Below, piece after piece: positions 15,422 to 23,286 of a stretch of 28,641 bases of DNA (its first letter is position 1; every line of letters starts with the position of its first letter). A program made the translations under genes and the position numbers. The notes under the pieces were generated by a model that was given only the letters and a program-made list of their open reading frames with translations, did not search any database and was not told the DNA's origin. This stretch comes from an uncultured Paraprevotella sp. Its GTDB lineage: Bacteria > Bacteroidota > Bacteroidia > Bacteroidales > Bacteroidaceae. Location: contig URKA01000038.1 of assembly GCA_900548345.1 (NCBI GenBank), forward strand, positions 1 to 28,641, read 5' to 3'.

Positions 15422-15463
15422 ATTCCTTTCTTTGTTTATTGGACGGCCTGTATATGAAAAGGT

Positions 15464-16009
15464 TTAATCCTGCAATTTAAAAAAATCGCAGATTTTCTTT
15501 ACGGCATGATGATAAGACGCCTTCAGCGCACCGACACTTGTATCGAGCACATTGCTCATCTCTTCGTATTTCATCTCTTCAAAGTATCTGAGATTAAATA
15601 CCATACGCTGCTTTTCCGGTAGCTGTGAAATGGCTTTCTGCAACTGCAAGGCAGTTTCGTCCCCATCAAAATATTCATCTGCCGCAAGATGAGAAACGGC
15701 CGGCTGTGACAGTTCATCAAAAGAATTTGTTTCTTTATTTTTCTGAAGGAAATTAAGTGTCTCGTTCATGGCAATCCGGTATAACCATGTAGAAATCCTT
15801 GAATCGCCGCGAAACTGCTCCAATCCGAGCCACGCCTTAATAAAAGTGTTTTGAAGAATATCATTCGTATTGTCATGGTCATACACCATACGCCGAATCT
15901 GCCTGTACAGTTGCGGACTGTATAGTTTCACGACTTGCTCGAATGCATGACGTTGCCATTCTGGTTGCCGGAGCTGTCGTATGAGCAAATATTCTTCGTT
16001 TGCTTCCAT
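15464..16009 (-). CDS. ECF-family RNA polymerase sigma factor
   Basis: A 181-residue alternative sigma factor. Sigma-2 spans about residues 23-95 (HAFEQVVKLYSPQLYRQIRR, then NTNDILQNTFIKAWLGLEQF and ISTWLYRIAMNE), and sigma-4 about 125-175 (LPEKQRMVFNLRYFEEMKYE, then the helix-turn-helix SNVLDTSVGALKASYHHAVK). It should direct RNA polymerase to envelope- or stress-related promoters. It heads a three-gene operon with a membrane anti-sigma-like protein and a periplasmic protein. Its own promoter was not identified. Confidence 0.93.
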   Translation of the reverse strand: MEANEEYLLIRQLRQPEWQRHAFEQVVKLYSPQLYRQIRRMVYDHDNTNDILQNTFIKAWLGLEQFRGDSRISTWLYRIAMNETLNFLQKNKETNSFDELSQPAVSHLAADEYFDGDETALQLQKAISQLPEKQRMVFNLRYFEEMKYEEMSNVLDTSVGALKASYHHAVKKICDFFKLQD

Positions 16010-16055
16010 TTAAGTTCTAATCCCTGAATATTTGACCAGCAGGAACACCAAAGGT

Positions 16056-17576
16056 TTAAAACAAGTCCAGTTTTTCCTGCAACGCCTTATCATATCCGTA
16101 AATATCCGGATAATAATCCATACCGGAACGGATGTTCGGATAGACCGTATAGTAGTCGATGAAAATAGGAACAGGCATATCGAACCGACGCGTGCCGACT
16201 TTTGGCAAATTCTCCTTACCCTCCGGTTCTTTTGGACCGTTAAGAGGCGGAAGTCCTATCTCTGTCCTCAACTTGTCAATGGCTTTCCCGTCGGCATTCT
16301 CCCATAGAAACAGTGCCAGCTCCAGCGGTTTTTCCACTCTGATACACCCGTGGCTGACGGCCCTGTTCTCTCGTCCGAAAGCACGCTTGTTGTCCGTATC
16401 GTGCAAAAACACTGAGAAGTTGTTGGGAAAGCGGAATATCAGTCTGCCCAACGAATTCCCCTCTCCATTATCTTGCCTCAATCGATAACGTCCACTGGTG
16501 AGCATGGAAGCTGTGACGGTTGTCGGGTCGATTTCTTCACCAGTCTCCTTGTCAAAAATACGTATCTTGTTTCGTGAGAAATAGCTTTCGCTTTGGGCAT
16601 GCAACGGAGCTATTTCTTTCTTGATAATACTATAAGGTACAATCCAGTATGGATTCAAGTCCATACGTTCTATCCTACTAATCAGCAACGGGCTTTTGTG
16701 CTTGACACTTCCGCAGCAGACCTTCATCATCAATGTATCTCCACGTTTTTCATTGATGGCAACAAGATTCATTCCAGCTAAATTCACCCATACATATTTT
16801 CCCGTAGGACGCTCCGTCCGCCAACGGCTTCTCTCTATATTAACGGCTATTTTCCTTTTCAATTCATGGTCCGTCACTTGCCGGTAAGCTGCCACCAACC
16901 GATGATATACGGAATCATCAGGCTGAACCTCTTGAAGGAAATGACAAAGCCGCCTTTTCCGTTGAGCCGACAATATTTCCTTTACAAAGTTCTCATCCGC
17001 AGACTCAACAGGCACATCATACAGTTGCTTAAACGACTTGCTTTTAACCGTATCGTTCAGTTCCAGACGATTCAACACTTCATTCGGACGGATATAACCA
17101 TAACGCTGCCCGCAGGCATATCGCAACAAGGCCTTGGTTAGACGATATTCCACACGCCCGAAAGCCATATTAATATCGTCAGCCCCGCTGAAATCCAATT
17201 CACGTATACGCCTCAAATCCTCTTTAATCTCCGCCACCCCGAAAAATTGTGCAGACAAACCGCAAGACGGCATTTGTTCCAAAAGAACAACAAGCGAGTC
17301 CGCCTGCCAGTCCACCCCTGAACGGGTAATCCACACAAACGGCTGTCCCGAAGCATAATACTGTTTCACATATTTGTCCGCATACATCCGATTACCTTCC
17401 CGCCGCATGACATCGATAACAGAACGTATTGCAGGGCCAGACAGGCGATACGCCTTATTGTCCCATTTTCCGAAGTCATCCTTCCGCAACGGAGCACGCT
17501 GTTCCTCTCCCCCATCCATACAACCGGATACGACAAACGGAAGGAGCAATAAAAACAGAGTTTGAAATAATCTCAT
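16056..17576 (-). CDS. Lipoprotein L,D-transpeptidase (YkuD fold, YcbB-like)
   Basis: A 506-residue lipoprotein: the signal ends VVSGC with Cys19 lipidated. Residues about 60-270 form the helical scaffold typical of YcbB/LdtD enzymes, and the YkuD catalytic domain spans about 275-430 with the motif SHGCIRVEKP; His409 and nucleophile Cys411 are present. It should form 3-3 cross-links in peptidoglycan or attach proteins to it, in the periplasm. Gene lies 8 bp downstream of a small secreted protein, sharing its promoter. The enzyme is well conserved, but the exact reaction (cross-link or anchoring) is not decided. Confidence 0.9.
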   Translation of the reverse strand: MRLFQTLFLLLLPFVVSGCMDGGEEQRAPLRKDDFGKWDNKAYRLSGPAIRSVIDVMRREGNRMYADKYVKQYYASGQPFVWITRSGVDWQADSLVVLLEQMPSCGLSAQFFGVAEIKEDLRRIRELDFSGADDINMAFGRVEYRLTKALLRYACGQRYGYIRPNEVLNRLELNDTVKSKSFKQLYDVPVESADENFVKEILSAQRKRRLCHFLQEVQPDDSVYHRLVAAYRQVTDHELKRKIAVNIERSRWRTERPTGKYVWVNLAGMNLVAINEKRGDTLMMKVCCGSVKHKSPLLISRIERMDLNPYWIVPYSIIKKEIAPLHAQSESYFSRNKIRIFDKETGEEIDPTTVTASMLTSGRYRLRQDNGEGNSLGRLIFRFPNNFSVFLHDTDNKRAFGRENRAVSHGCIRVEKPLELALFLWENADGKAIDKLRTEIGLPPLNGPKEPEGKENLPKVGTRRFDMPVPIFIDYYTVYPNIRSGMDYYPDIYGYDKALQEKLDLF

Positions 17577-17584
17577 CTGAAAAG

Positions 17585-17890
17585 TTAACGGATAGTAATC
17601 TTACGTACAACCTTGTCTATCCGCAGAATATAACATCCCTTCTTTAAGTTCAAGTCAATGGTCTTCTCATTGCTGTCTATTCGGATGGATGCCACTTTAT
17701 TACCCGCAAGGGAGAAGATTTCGAGCATATTTCCATTTGCATTCCCGACAAACAAAGTAGAACCTTTCACCACAATGGACGTGGCCGAAGCCTCTATCTC
17801 CGGTTCATTCTTTTCCGCCTGCGCCCTACATACCTCCGATGTGCTCAGGAAGCATGCCGCCAATGCTAAAAGAATGAATTTTCTTGTCAT
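17585..17890 (-). CDS. Small secreted protein with C-terminal sorting-like beta domain
   Basis: A 101-residue protein with a signal peptide (about 1-24, ending CRAQA). The rest (about 40-101) is a small beta domain: LFVGNANGNMLEIFSLAGNK, then SIRIDSNEKTIDLNLKKGCY, ending VVRKITIR. This pattern matches the C-terminal T9SS type A sorting-domain family. No large cargo precedes it, so it is essentially a lone domain. I chose the ATG at 17890 because the promoter lies between it and the alternative at 17950. It is 8 bp upstream of the L,D-transpeptidase, suggesting a wall-related role. Confidence 0.75.
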   Translation of the reverse strand: MTRKFILLALAACFLSTSEVCRAQAEKNEPEIEASATSIVVKGSTLFVGNANGNMLEIFSLAGNKVASIRIDSNEKTIDLNLKKGCYILRIDKVVRKITIR

Positions 17891-17919
17891 AGTATCTCGT
17901 CTCTTTAATCTTCTGTGTA

Positions 17920-17951
17920 CAAAAATAGGGAATCCCAACGAAAGAAACAAA
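17920..17951 (-). promoter_or_regulatory. Promoter of the secreted protein-L,D-transpeptidase operon
   Basis: On the minus strand TTTG (17951-17948), exactly 20 bp, then TATTTTTG (17927-17920), a full match. It supports the ATG at 17890, about 26 nt downstream of the expected start of transcription. Confidence 0.75.
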
Positions 17952-17982
17952 TATTATTGTGTGAAATAAGGACTTTTTTTGT

Positions 17983-18897
17983 TTAAATTTTGATTTTAAG
18001 ATTTTCTTTGGCCAAAATGGTGTTGTCGAACACAGTTTTCGCTTCGTTCAACAGACAATCCTCATCCTCATAGCGTGCGGAGAAATGACCTATGCACAAT
18101 TTCCTCACGCCACAATCACGGGCCAAAGTAGCGGCCTGCAAAGCTGTGGTATGAAAAGTTTCTCCGGCACGCGCCACATCATCGTGCATAAATGTAGCTT
18201 CGTGAAAAAGCAAATCAACACCTTTTATATATTCTGACAATCCGGGCTGGTATATGGTGTCTGAGCAGTAGGCGAACGAACGAGGCGCATCGGAAGGCAC
18301 TGTCAGACGACCGCAGGGAATAATGTCTCCGTCTGCCGTCACCCAGTCTTTTCCGTTTTTAATATTATTAATCTCACAGAGTGGAATCCCATAAAAATCT
18401 ATCATGTCGCGACGAATATGCGGCAAAGTGGCTTTCTCCTTAAACAGGAATCCACAACATGCGATACGGTGCCGGAGCGGAAGGGAATAGACCTCGACCG
18501 AACGGTCTTCGTAGATGAGTGCATACCGTGTGGTATCGGTAGGGTGAAATTCCACGGAGAATCCCAACCCCTTGCAGAAGAAATCCAACTGACTCTGCAA
18601 TATCGCCCCGAAACTCTCCGGAGCATGTATATGAAGCGTAGACGTTCGTCCGAGCAGTCCGAACGTGGAAATCAGCCCCATCAACCCGAAACAGTGGTCG
18701 CCATGAAGATGCGATATAAAGATGTGGTTGAGACGGGAAAACTTCATTTTGGAGCGTCGCAGTTGCATCTGGCAACCTTCTCCGCAGTCAATCAAATACA
18801 ATTTATCACGCAGGTTCACCACTTGGGATGATGCAAAGTGCCGTGTGGTCGGCAAGGCGGAACCGCACCCCAGAATAGTCAGCTCAAACTTCTCCAT
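17983..18897 (-). CDS. rnz: Ribonuclease Z
   Basis: A 304-residue metallo-beta-lactamase-fold endonuclease that trims the 3' trailer from tRNA precursors, especially those lacking an encoded CCA. The zinc motif HLHGDH is at residues 63-68, with further ligands suggested by LRHRIACCGF (142 region), the Asp in YCSDT, and the His in GHFSARY. The insertion IYEDRSVEVYSLPLRHR and length are normal for RNase Z. It lies between the secreted-protein operon and rpsA, with its own -7 box. Confidence 0.95.
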   Translation of the reverse strand: MEKFELTILGCGSALPTTRHFASSQVVNLRDKLYLIDCGEGCQMQLRRSKMKFSRLNHIFISHLHGDHCFGLMGLISTFGLLGRTSTLHIHAPESFGAILQSQLDFFCKGLGFSVEFHPTDTTRYALIYEDRSVEVYSLPLRHRIACCGFLFKEKATLPHIRRDMIDFYGIPLCEINNIKNGKDWVTADGDIIPCGRLTVPSDAPRSFAYCSDTIYQPGLSEYIKGVDLLFHEATFMHDDVARAGETFHTTALQAATLARDCGVRKLCIGHFSARYEDEDCLLNEAKTVFDNTILAKENLKIKI

Positions 18898-18924
18898 ATT
18901 TCTTTTCTCATCTCATTCCTGTCA

Positions 18925-18932
18925 CAAAAATA
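18925..18932 (-). promoter_or_regulatory. -7 promoter box for rnz
   Basis: The minus strand reads TATTTTTG 28 bp before the ATG at 18897. No good -33 box; the upstream side is occupied by the rpsA terminator. Confidence 0.4.
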
Positions 18933-18936
18933 ACGA

Positions 18937-18974
18937 AAAAAAAGAGCGATGAGAATTTTCACCGCTCTTTTTCC
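18937..18974 (-). terminator. Terminator of rpsA
   Basis: On the minus strand AAAAAGAGCG (18972-18963) pairs with CGCTCTTTTT (18948-18939), extended inward by GUGA/UCAU with one G-U pair. T-rich tail on both strands, so it may act in both directions. Confidence 0.85.
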
Positions 18975-18993
18975 GTGTATCATGTGAAATTAT

Positions 18994-20787
18994 TTATTCA
19001 CCTTTTTCCATCTGAGCCTTCAAAGCTGCCAAAGCATCAATGTCACCCAAAGTTGTAGAAGCAGCCTGATTCTGAATTACAGGAGTCTCTTCTTTCTTTG
19101 CATTCTTTTTAGATGCGCCAGTGCTCTTCTTAGCCTCTTTGGCTTCCGCGCGCTGGATATCCTCGTGGATGCGGCTGTGTGACAAGATAATGCGCTTGCT
19201 TTCCTTGTTAAACTCGATTACCTTGAACTGCAGTTTCTCGTTCAACTGTGCCTGGCTGCCGTCTTCTTTCACCAGATGCTTGGGAGTAGCGAAACCTTCA
19301 ACACCATATTCCAACTGGATGACAGCACCCTTATCCAACATCTCTACGATGGTTCCTTCGTGGATGGAGTTCACCGTAAATACTGTTTCAAATACATCCC
19401 AAGGATTCTCCTCAAGCTGCTTGTGACCCAGACTCAGACGACGGTTTTCCTTGTCGATTTCCAAAACCTGAACCTCGATGTCCGCACCGATTTGAGTAAA
19501 CTCAGAAGGATGCTTAATCTTCTTGGTCCATGACAGGTCGGAAATATGAATCAGACCGTCTACACCTTCTTCGATTTCAACAAACACACCGAAGTTGGTA
19601 AAGTTGCGAACCTTTGCAGTATGTTTTGAACCTACAGGATATTTCTCTTCGATATTTTCCCACGGATCCTGCTTCAGCTGCTTGATACCCAAAGACATCT
19701 TACGCTCTTCACGGTCGAGTGTCAGGATAACGGCCTCAACTTCATCACCTACCTTCATGAAGTCCTGAGCTGAGCGCAAGTGCTGGCTCCAAGACATTTC
19801 CGATACGTGAATCAAGCCTTCCACACCCGGAGCGATTTCGATGAATGCACCGTAATCGGCCATCACAACGACTTTGCCTTTCACCTTGTCGCCAACCTTC
19901 AAATCGGCATCCAAAGCGTCCCAAGGATGAGGAGTAAGCTGCTTCAGACCCAAGGCAATGCGCTTCTTCTCGTCATCGAAGTCGAGGATAACGACATTAA
20001 TCTTCTGGTCAAGCTGTACGACTTCTTTCGGGTCGCTGACACGTCCCCATGAGAGGTCGGTAATATGAATCAGTCCGTCTACGCCGCCCAAGTCGATGAA
20101 CACACCGTAAGAAGTGATATTCTTGACTGTACCTTCGAGAACCTGTCCTTTTTCGAGCTTGCTGATGATTTCCTTCTTCTGCTGTTCGAGTTCTGCCTCG
20201 ATAAGAGCTTTGTGAGAAACCACCACGTTCTTGAATTCCTGGTTGATTTTAACCACCTTGAATTCCATTGTCTTTCCTACGAATACGTCGTAGTCGCGGA
20301 TAGGCTTGACATCAATCTGTGAACCCGGCAGGAACGCTTCGATGCCGAATACATCCACAATCATACCGCCCTTCGTACGGCATTTGATGTAACCCTTGAT
20401 GATTTCCTCGTTTTCAAGAGCCTCGTTCACGCGATCCCAAGAACGGGTTGCGCGGGCTTTCTTGTGCGAGAGGATTAACTGTCCTTTCTTGTCTTCCTGG
20501 TTTTCGATGTAGACTTCCACTGTGTCGCCTACTTTCAAATCAGGATTGTAGCGAAATTCGCTCATCGGAATGATACCGTCTGACTTGAAGCCGATGTTAA
20601 CCACCACTTCGCGCTTGTTCATTGAAATTACGGTACCGTCAACCACTTCGTGGTCGTTCACCTTGTTCAAGGAGCCTTCGTAAGCCTTTTCCTGTGCTTC
20701 ACGGCTCTCGTTCACCTGTGCCTCACCGCTTGCGTATGCTTCCCAATCGAAGTCAGCCAACGGTGCTACATTCTTTAAATCTGCCAT
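18994..20787 (-). CDS. rpsA: 30S ribosomal protein S1
   Basis: A 597-residue RNA-binding protein that helps the small ribosomal subunit bind mRNA, important in Bacteroides where Shine-Dalgarno sites are rare. Six S1 domains can be read: starting near residues 47, 130, 217, 302, 388 and 475, with the hallmark GVFIDLGGVDGLIHITDLSW in the third and similar in the fourth and fifth. The last is more divergent. A Lys/Glu/Ala-rich C-terminal tail follows (from about 545). Transcribed from a full -33/-7 promoter with a 58-nt AT-rich leader. Confidence 0.96.
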   Translation of the reverse strand: MADLKNVAPLADFDWEAYASGEAQVNESREAQEKAYEGSLNKVNDHEVVDGTVISMNKREVVVNIGFKSDGIIPMSEFRYNPDLKVGDTVEVYIENQEDKKGQLILSHKKARATRSWDRVNEALENEEIIKGYIKCRTKGGMIVDVFGIEAFLPGSQIDVKPIRDYDVFVGKTMEFKVVKINQEFKNVVVSHKALIEAELEQQKKEIISKLEKGQVLEGTVKNITSYGVFIDLGGVDGLIHITDLSWGRVSDPKEVVQLDQKINVVILDFDDEKKRIALGLKQLTPHPWDALDADLKVGDKVKGKVVVMADYGAFIEIAPGVEGLIHVSEMSWSQHLRSAQDFMKVGDEVEAVILTLDREERKMSLGIKQLKQDPWENIEEKYPVGSKHTAKVRNFTNFGVFVEIEEGVDGLIHISDLSWTKKIKHPSEFTQIGADIEVQVLEIDKENRRLSLGHKQLEENPWDVFETVFTVNSIHEGTIVEMLDKGAVIQLEYGVEGFATPKHLVKEDGSQAQLNEKLQFKVIEFNKESKRIILSHSRIHEDIQRAEAKEAKKSTGASKKNAKKEETPVIQNQAASTTLGDIDALAALKAQMEKGE

Positions 20788-20849
20788 TTAAATAATTGAA
20801 AATAATAAAATTAATACTGTTAGACTTTATATTGCCAATAAATCCGGCG

Positions 20850-20881
20850 CAAAGATACGTTTTTTTTCGCTGTCGGCCAAT
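20850..20881 (-). promoter_or_regulatory. Promoter of rpsA
   Basis: On the minus strand ATTG (20881-20878), 20 bp, then TATCTTTG (20857-20850). The expected leader to the ATG at 20787 is about 58 nt and almost purely A/T near the start codon. Confidence 0.65.
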
Positions 20882-20976
20882 CGATTTCCAGGAAAATCTT
20901 TCCGGGCTTTTCATTTTCCACGACATAAATAAGTTTTTTTAGCAAGAACGGCGGAGCGTTTACGGGTAATTGTTCG

Positions 20977-20984
20977 TATCTTTG
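20977..20984 (+). promoter_or_regulatory. -7 promoter box of pfkA
   Basis: TATCTTTG (TAnnTTTG), ending 34 bp before the ATG at 21019. An in-frame ATG at 20986 would be inside or just at the start of transcription, so the later ATG is preferred. No convincing -33 box is seen. Confidence 0.55.
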
Positions 20985-21018
20985 CATGCTGTATAACATT
21001 ATTGATAGAATCACAAAG

Positions 21019-21996
21019 ATGGGAAAAATTCATTGTATAGGTATCCTGACGTCGGGAGGCGATGCTCCCGGCATGAATGCGGCCATCCGCGCCGTGACGC
21101 GCGCCGGTATCGCTTCCGGGCTTAAGGTGAAAGCCATTTACAGAGGTTATGAAGGATTGATAAACAACGAAATCAAGGAGTTCACGACGGAAGACGTAAG
21201 TAACATCATCCAGCGTGGCGGCACGATATTGAAAACGGCGAGAAGCAAAGAGTTCATGACGCCGGAAGGCCGGCAGAAAGCGTATGACAACATGACGGCC
21301 CAGGGGATAGACGCACTGGTGGTCATCGGGGGAAACGGCTCTCTGGCCGGCGCGCGCATCTTTGCAGAAGAACACGATGTGCCTTGCATAGGGCTTCCCG
21401 GCACAATCGACAATGACCTGAACGGCACCGACTCCACCATCGGATACGACACCACACTGAACACCATCGTGCAGTGCGTGGACAAAATTCGCGATACGGC
21501 GACTTCGCACGAACGTATCTTCTTCATCGAAGTAATGGGGCGGGATGCCGGCTTCCTGGCACAGAACAGCGCCATCGCCAGCGGTGCGGAGGCAGCCATC
21601 ATTCCCGAAGACAGCTCGAATGCCGACCAGTTGGAACAGTTCATCGGACGCGGCATGCGCAAGAGCAAAAGCTCAAGCATGGTCATCGTATCGGAAAGCC
21701 CCAAGTGCGGCGCCATGTATTATGCCGACCGCGTAAAGAAGGAGTATCCCGAATTTGACGTACGCGTGTCCATCCTCGGCCACTTGCAGCGCGGCGGTTC
21801 TCCGAGCGCGGCCGACCGCATTTTGGCCTCCCGGCTCGGCGTTGGCGTTATCAATGCCTTGAACGAAGGGCAGCGCAATGTCATGATTGGCATCCGTAAT
21901 GACGAGGTTGTGTACGTACCTTTCTGTAACGCCATCAAGAGCGACAAGCCTGTAAAGAAAGAGCTTATCAACGTTTTGGGCATCTTGTCTATATAA
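21019..21996 (+). CDS. pfkA: 6-phosphofructokinase
   Basis: A 325-residue glycolytic enzyme phosphorylating fructose 6-phosphate. The N-terminal TSGGDAPGMNAAIRAV is the ATP-binding loop. PGTIDNDLNGTD holds the catalytic Asp131, with Gly at the position that is Lys in pyrophosphate-dependent enzymes, which points to ATP use. MGRDAGFLA and HLQRGGSPSAADR are the sugar-phosphate-binding motifs. The metal-site motif that is normally GGDGS reads GGNGS (Asn106), an unusual change. Start ATG at 21019 is supported by the promoter. Divergent from rpsA and monocistronic. Confidence 0.94.
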   Translation: MGKIHCIGILTSGGDAPGMNAAIRAVTRAGIASGLKVKAIYRGYEGLINNEIKEFTTEDVSNIIQRGGTILKTARSKEFMTPEGRQKAYDNMTAQGIDALVVIGGNGSLAGARIFAEEHDVPCIGLPGTIDNDLNGTDSTIGYDTTLNTIVQCVDKIRDTATSHERIFFIEVMGRDAGFLAQNSAIASGAEAAIIPEDSSNADQLEQFIGRGMRKSKSSSMVIVSESPKCGAMYYADRVKKEYPEFDVRVSILGHLQRGGSPSAADRILASRLGVGVINALNEGQRNVMIGIRNDEVVYVPFCNAIKSDKPVKKELINVLGILSI

Positions 21997-22046
21997 TATA
22001 ATAAGGTATAGCGTCACCGGTATGACGCATTGGATGCACATCTGAG

Positions 22047-22094
22047 GAAGCGCGCCAGTCTGTAAGGAGAAACACAGACAGGCGCGCTTCTTTC
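22047..22094 (+). terminator. Terminator of pfkA
   Basis: GAAGCGCGCC (22047-22056) pairs with GGCGCGCTTC (22081-22090); after an A-A mismatch GTCTGT pairs with ACAGAC. The tail is TTTC, so the U-run is weak. Confidence 0.7.
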
Positions 22095-22194
22095 GGGTTG
22101 GAACTGCATCCCCACACGCGGCATATATATCATTTTGAACCGAGAGTGCTATATTTTGAATGATTTGCAGAGACATTCTTTCGTCTGACGGCCG

Positions 22195-22202
22195 TATCTT
22201 TG
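22195..22202 (+). promoter_or_regulatory. -7 promoter box of the glycerophosphodiesterase gene
   Basis: TATCTTTG, 26 bp before the ATG at 22229. No -33 box at 20 bp. Confidence 0.5.
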
Positions 22203-22228
22203 TACCCGACTGATAAAAGACTGAACGG

Positions 22229-23164
22229 ATGAAAAGAATCGTATTGTGCGGATGGTGCCTGTTGCTGGCCCTGACAGTCCGGGCTGCCGGACGGATTGAC
22301 ACCTTGTTGTCCATCTTAAAAAGCAATGACCCCGGATATGTATTTGTAGTTGCACACCGCGGCGATTGGCGGCACGCGCCCGAAAACTCCATTGGCGCTA
22401 TTGAAAAGGCCGCCGCCATGGGAGTGGACATGGTTGAAATCGACATACAGAAAACCAAGGACGGCAACTTCATACTGATGCACGACGGGAATATAGACCG
22501 TATGACCGACGGGACCGGAAGCGTGGGGGATTATACGACAAATGAGTTGAAAAAATTCCGGTTGCGCTGTCATGACGGCAGTCTTTCCGAGGAACGTATC
22601 CCAACGTTAAAGGAGGCCTTATTGGCCTGCAAAGGGAAAGTGCTGGTCAACATTGACAAGGGAGGGGACTATCTGGCCGAAATAGCTCCCATCATCAAGG
22701 ATACCGGAACGGAAGACCACGTAGTATTGAAAGGACGGAATTCTGTGGAACAAGTAAAAAAGCAACTGGTCGGATACAGTTCCATCATTTATATGCCGGT
22801 TGCAGACCTTGATTCGGAAGGCGCAGTGCCCTATATCGACTCTTTCCTTTCCGACTTCCGACCGTTGGCATTGGAAGTCATTTTCAGAACCGACAACTTT
22901 CCCCAGCTATCGTATGTACACCACATTGCCGGCTCCAACTGCCGTGTGTGGATTAACACGCTTTGGGAGAGCCTGTGCGGAGGACACGAAGACGAAAAAG
23001 CGATGAACCATCCGGACGAGAACTGGGGATGGGTACTGGAACAATGTGCCACCATCATCCAAACCGACCGACCGGCGGAACTGATAGCTTATCTGAAGCG
23101 GAAAGGACTGAGAAAAACGGCCATGACGAGCACCGGAAAACACGCTCCGAAAGGCTTCCAATAA
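22229..23164 (+). CDS. Secreted glycerophosphodiester phosphodiesterase-family protein
   Basis: A 311-residue periplasmic protein. The signal peptide is about residues 1-20 (ending VRAA). The catalytic barrel shows His43-Arg44 in AHRGDW, PEN at 51-53 (Glu52), Glu70 and Asp72 in VEIDIQKTKDG, and His85 in MHDG, the metal and acid-base residues of the GDPD family, which cleaves glycerophosphodiesters to glycerol 3-phosphate and an alcohol. Later parts (WINTLWESLCGGHEDEKAM) diverge from classical GlpQ, and Bacteroides carries several such enzymes of unknown substrate. Monocistronic. Confidence 0.9.
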   Translation: MKRIVLCGWCLLLALTVRAAGRIDTLLSILKSNDPGYVFVVAHRGDWRHAPENSIGAIEKAAAMGVDMVEIDIQKTKDGNFILMHDGNIDRMTDGTGSVGDYTTNELKKFRLRCHDGSLSEERIPTLKEALLACKGKVLVNIDKGGDYLAEIAPIIKDTGTEDHVVLKGRNSVEQVKKQLVGYSSIIYMPVADLDSEGAVPYIDSFLSDFRPLALEVIFRTDNFPQLSYVHHIAGSNCRVWINTLWESLCGGHEDEKAMNHPDENWGWVLEQCATIIQTDRPAELIAYLKRKGLRKTAMTSTGKHAPKGFQ

Positions 23165-23196
23165 AGCACGAATTATCAACCACTTACAAACAGCAA

Positions 23197-23286
23197 ATTC
23201 TTCACCTGTGAGCGATGGAACGCTCACAGGTGAAGAATCAAACGCTCACAGGTGACCATTTTAATGCACACAGGTCAGTCCTGCAA
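23197..23286. repeat. Hairpin plus 22-bp repeat array between convergent genes
   Basis: An 18-bp perfect inverted repeat (23197-23214 and 23221-23238, loop ATGGAA) shares the core CGCTCACAGGTGA, which recurs at 23243 and, degenerate, as TGCACACAGGTCA at 23265. The GGT of each copy sits at 23229, 23251 and 23273, an exact 22-bp period. The last copy overlaps the mazG stop codon at 23275. Confidence 0.8.

Noticed and set aside
20986..21018. Upstream ATG start of pfkA
   Set aside because: It follows the -7 box directly and would lie at or before the start of transcription; the ATG at 21019 matches the family N-terminus.
22011..22028. Hairpin GCGTCA/TGACGC after pfkA
   Set aside because: Short stem without a T-tract; the larger hairpin at 22047 is the better terminator.
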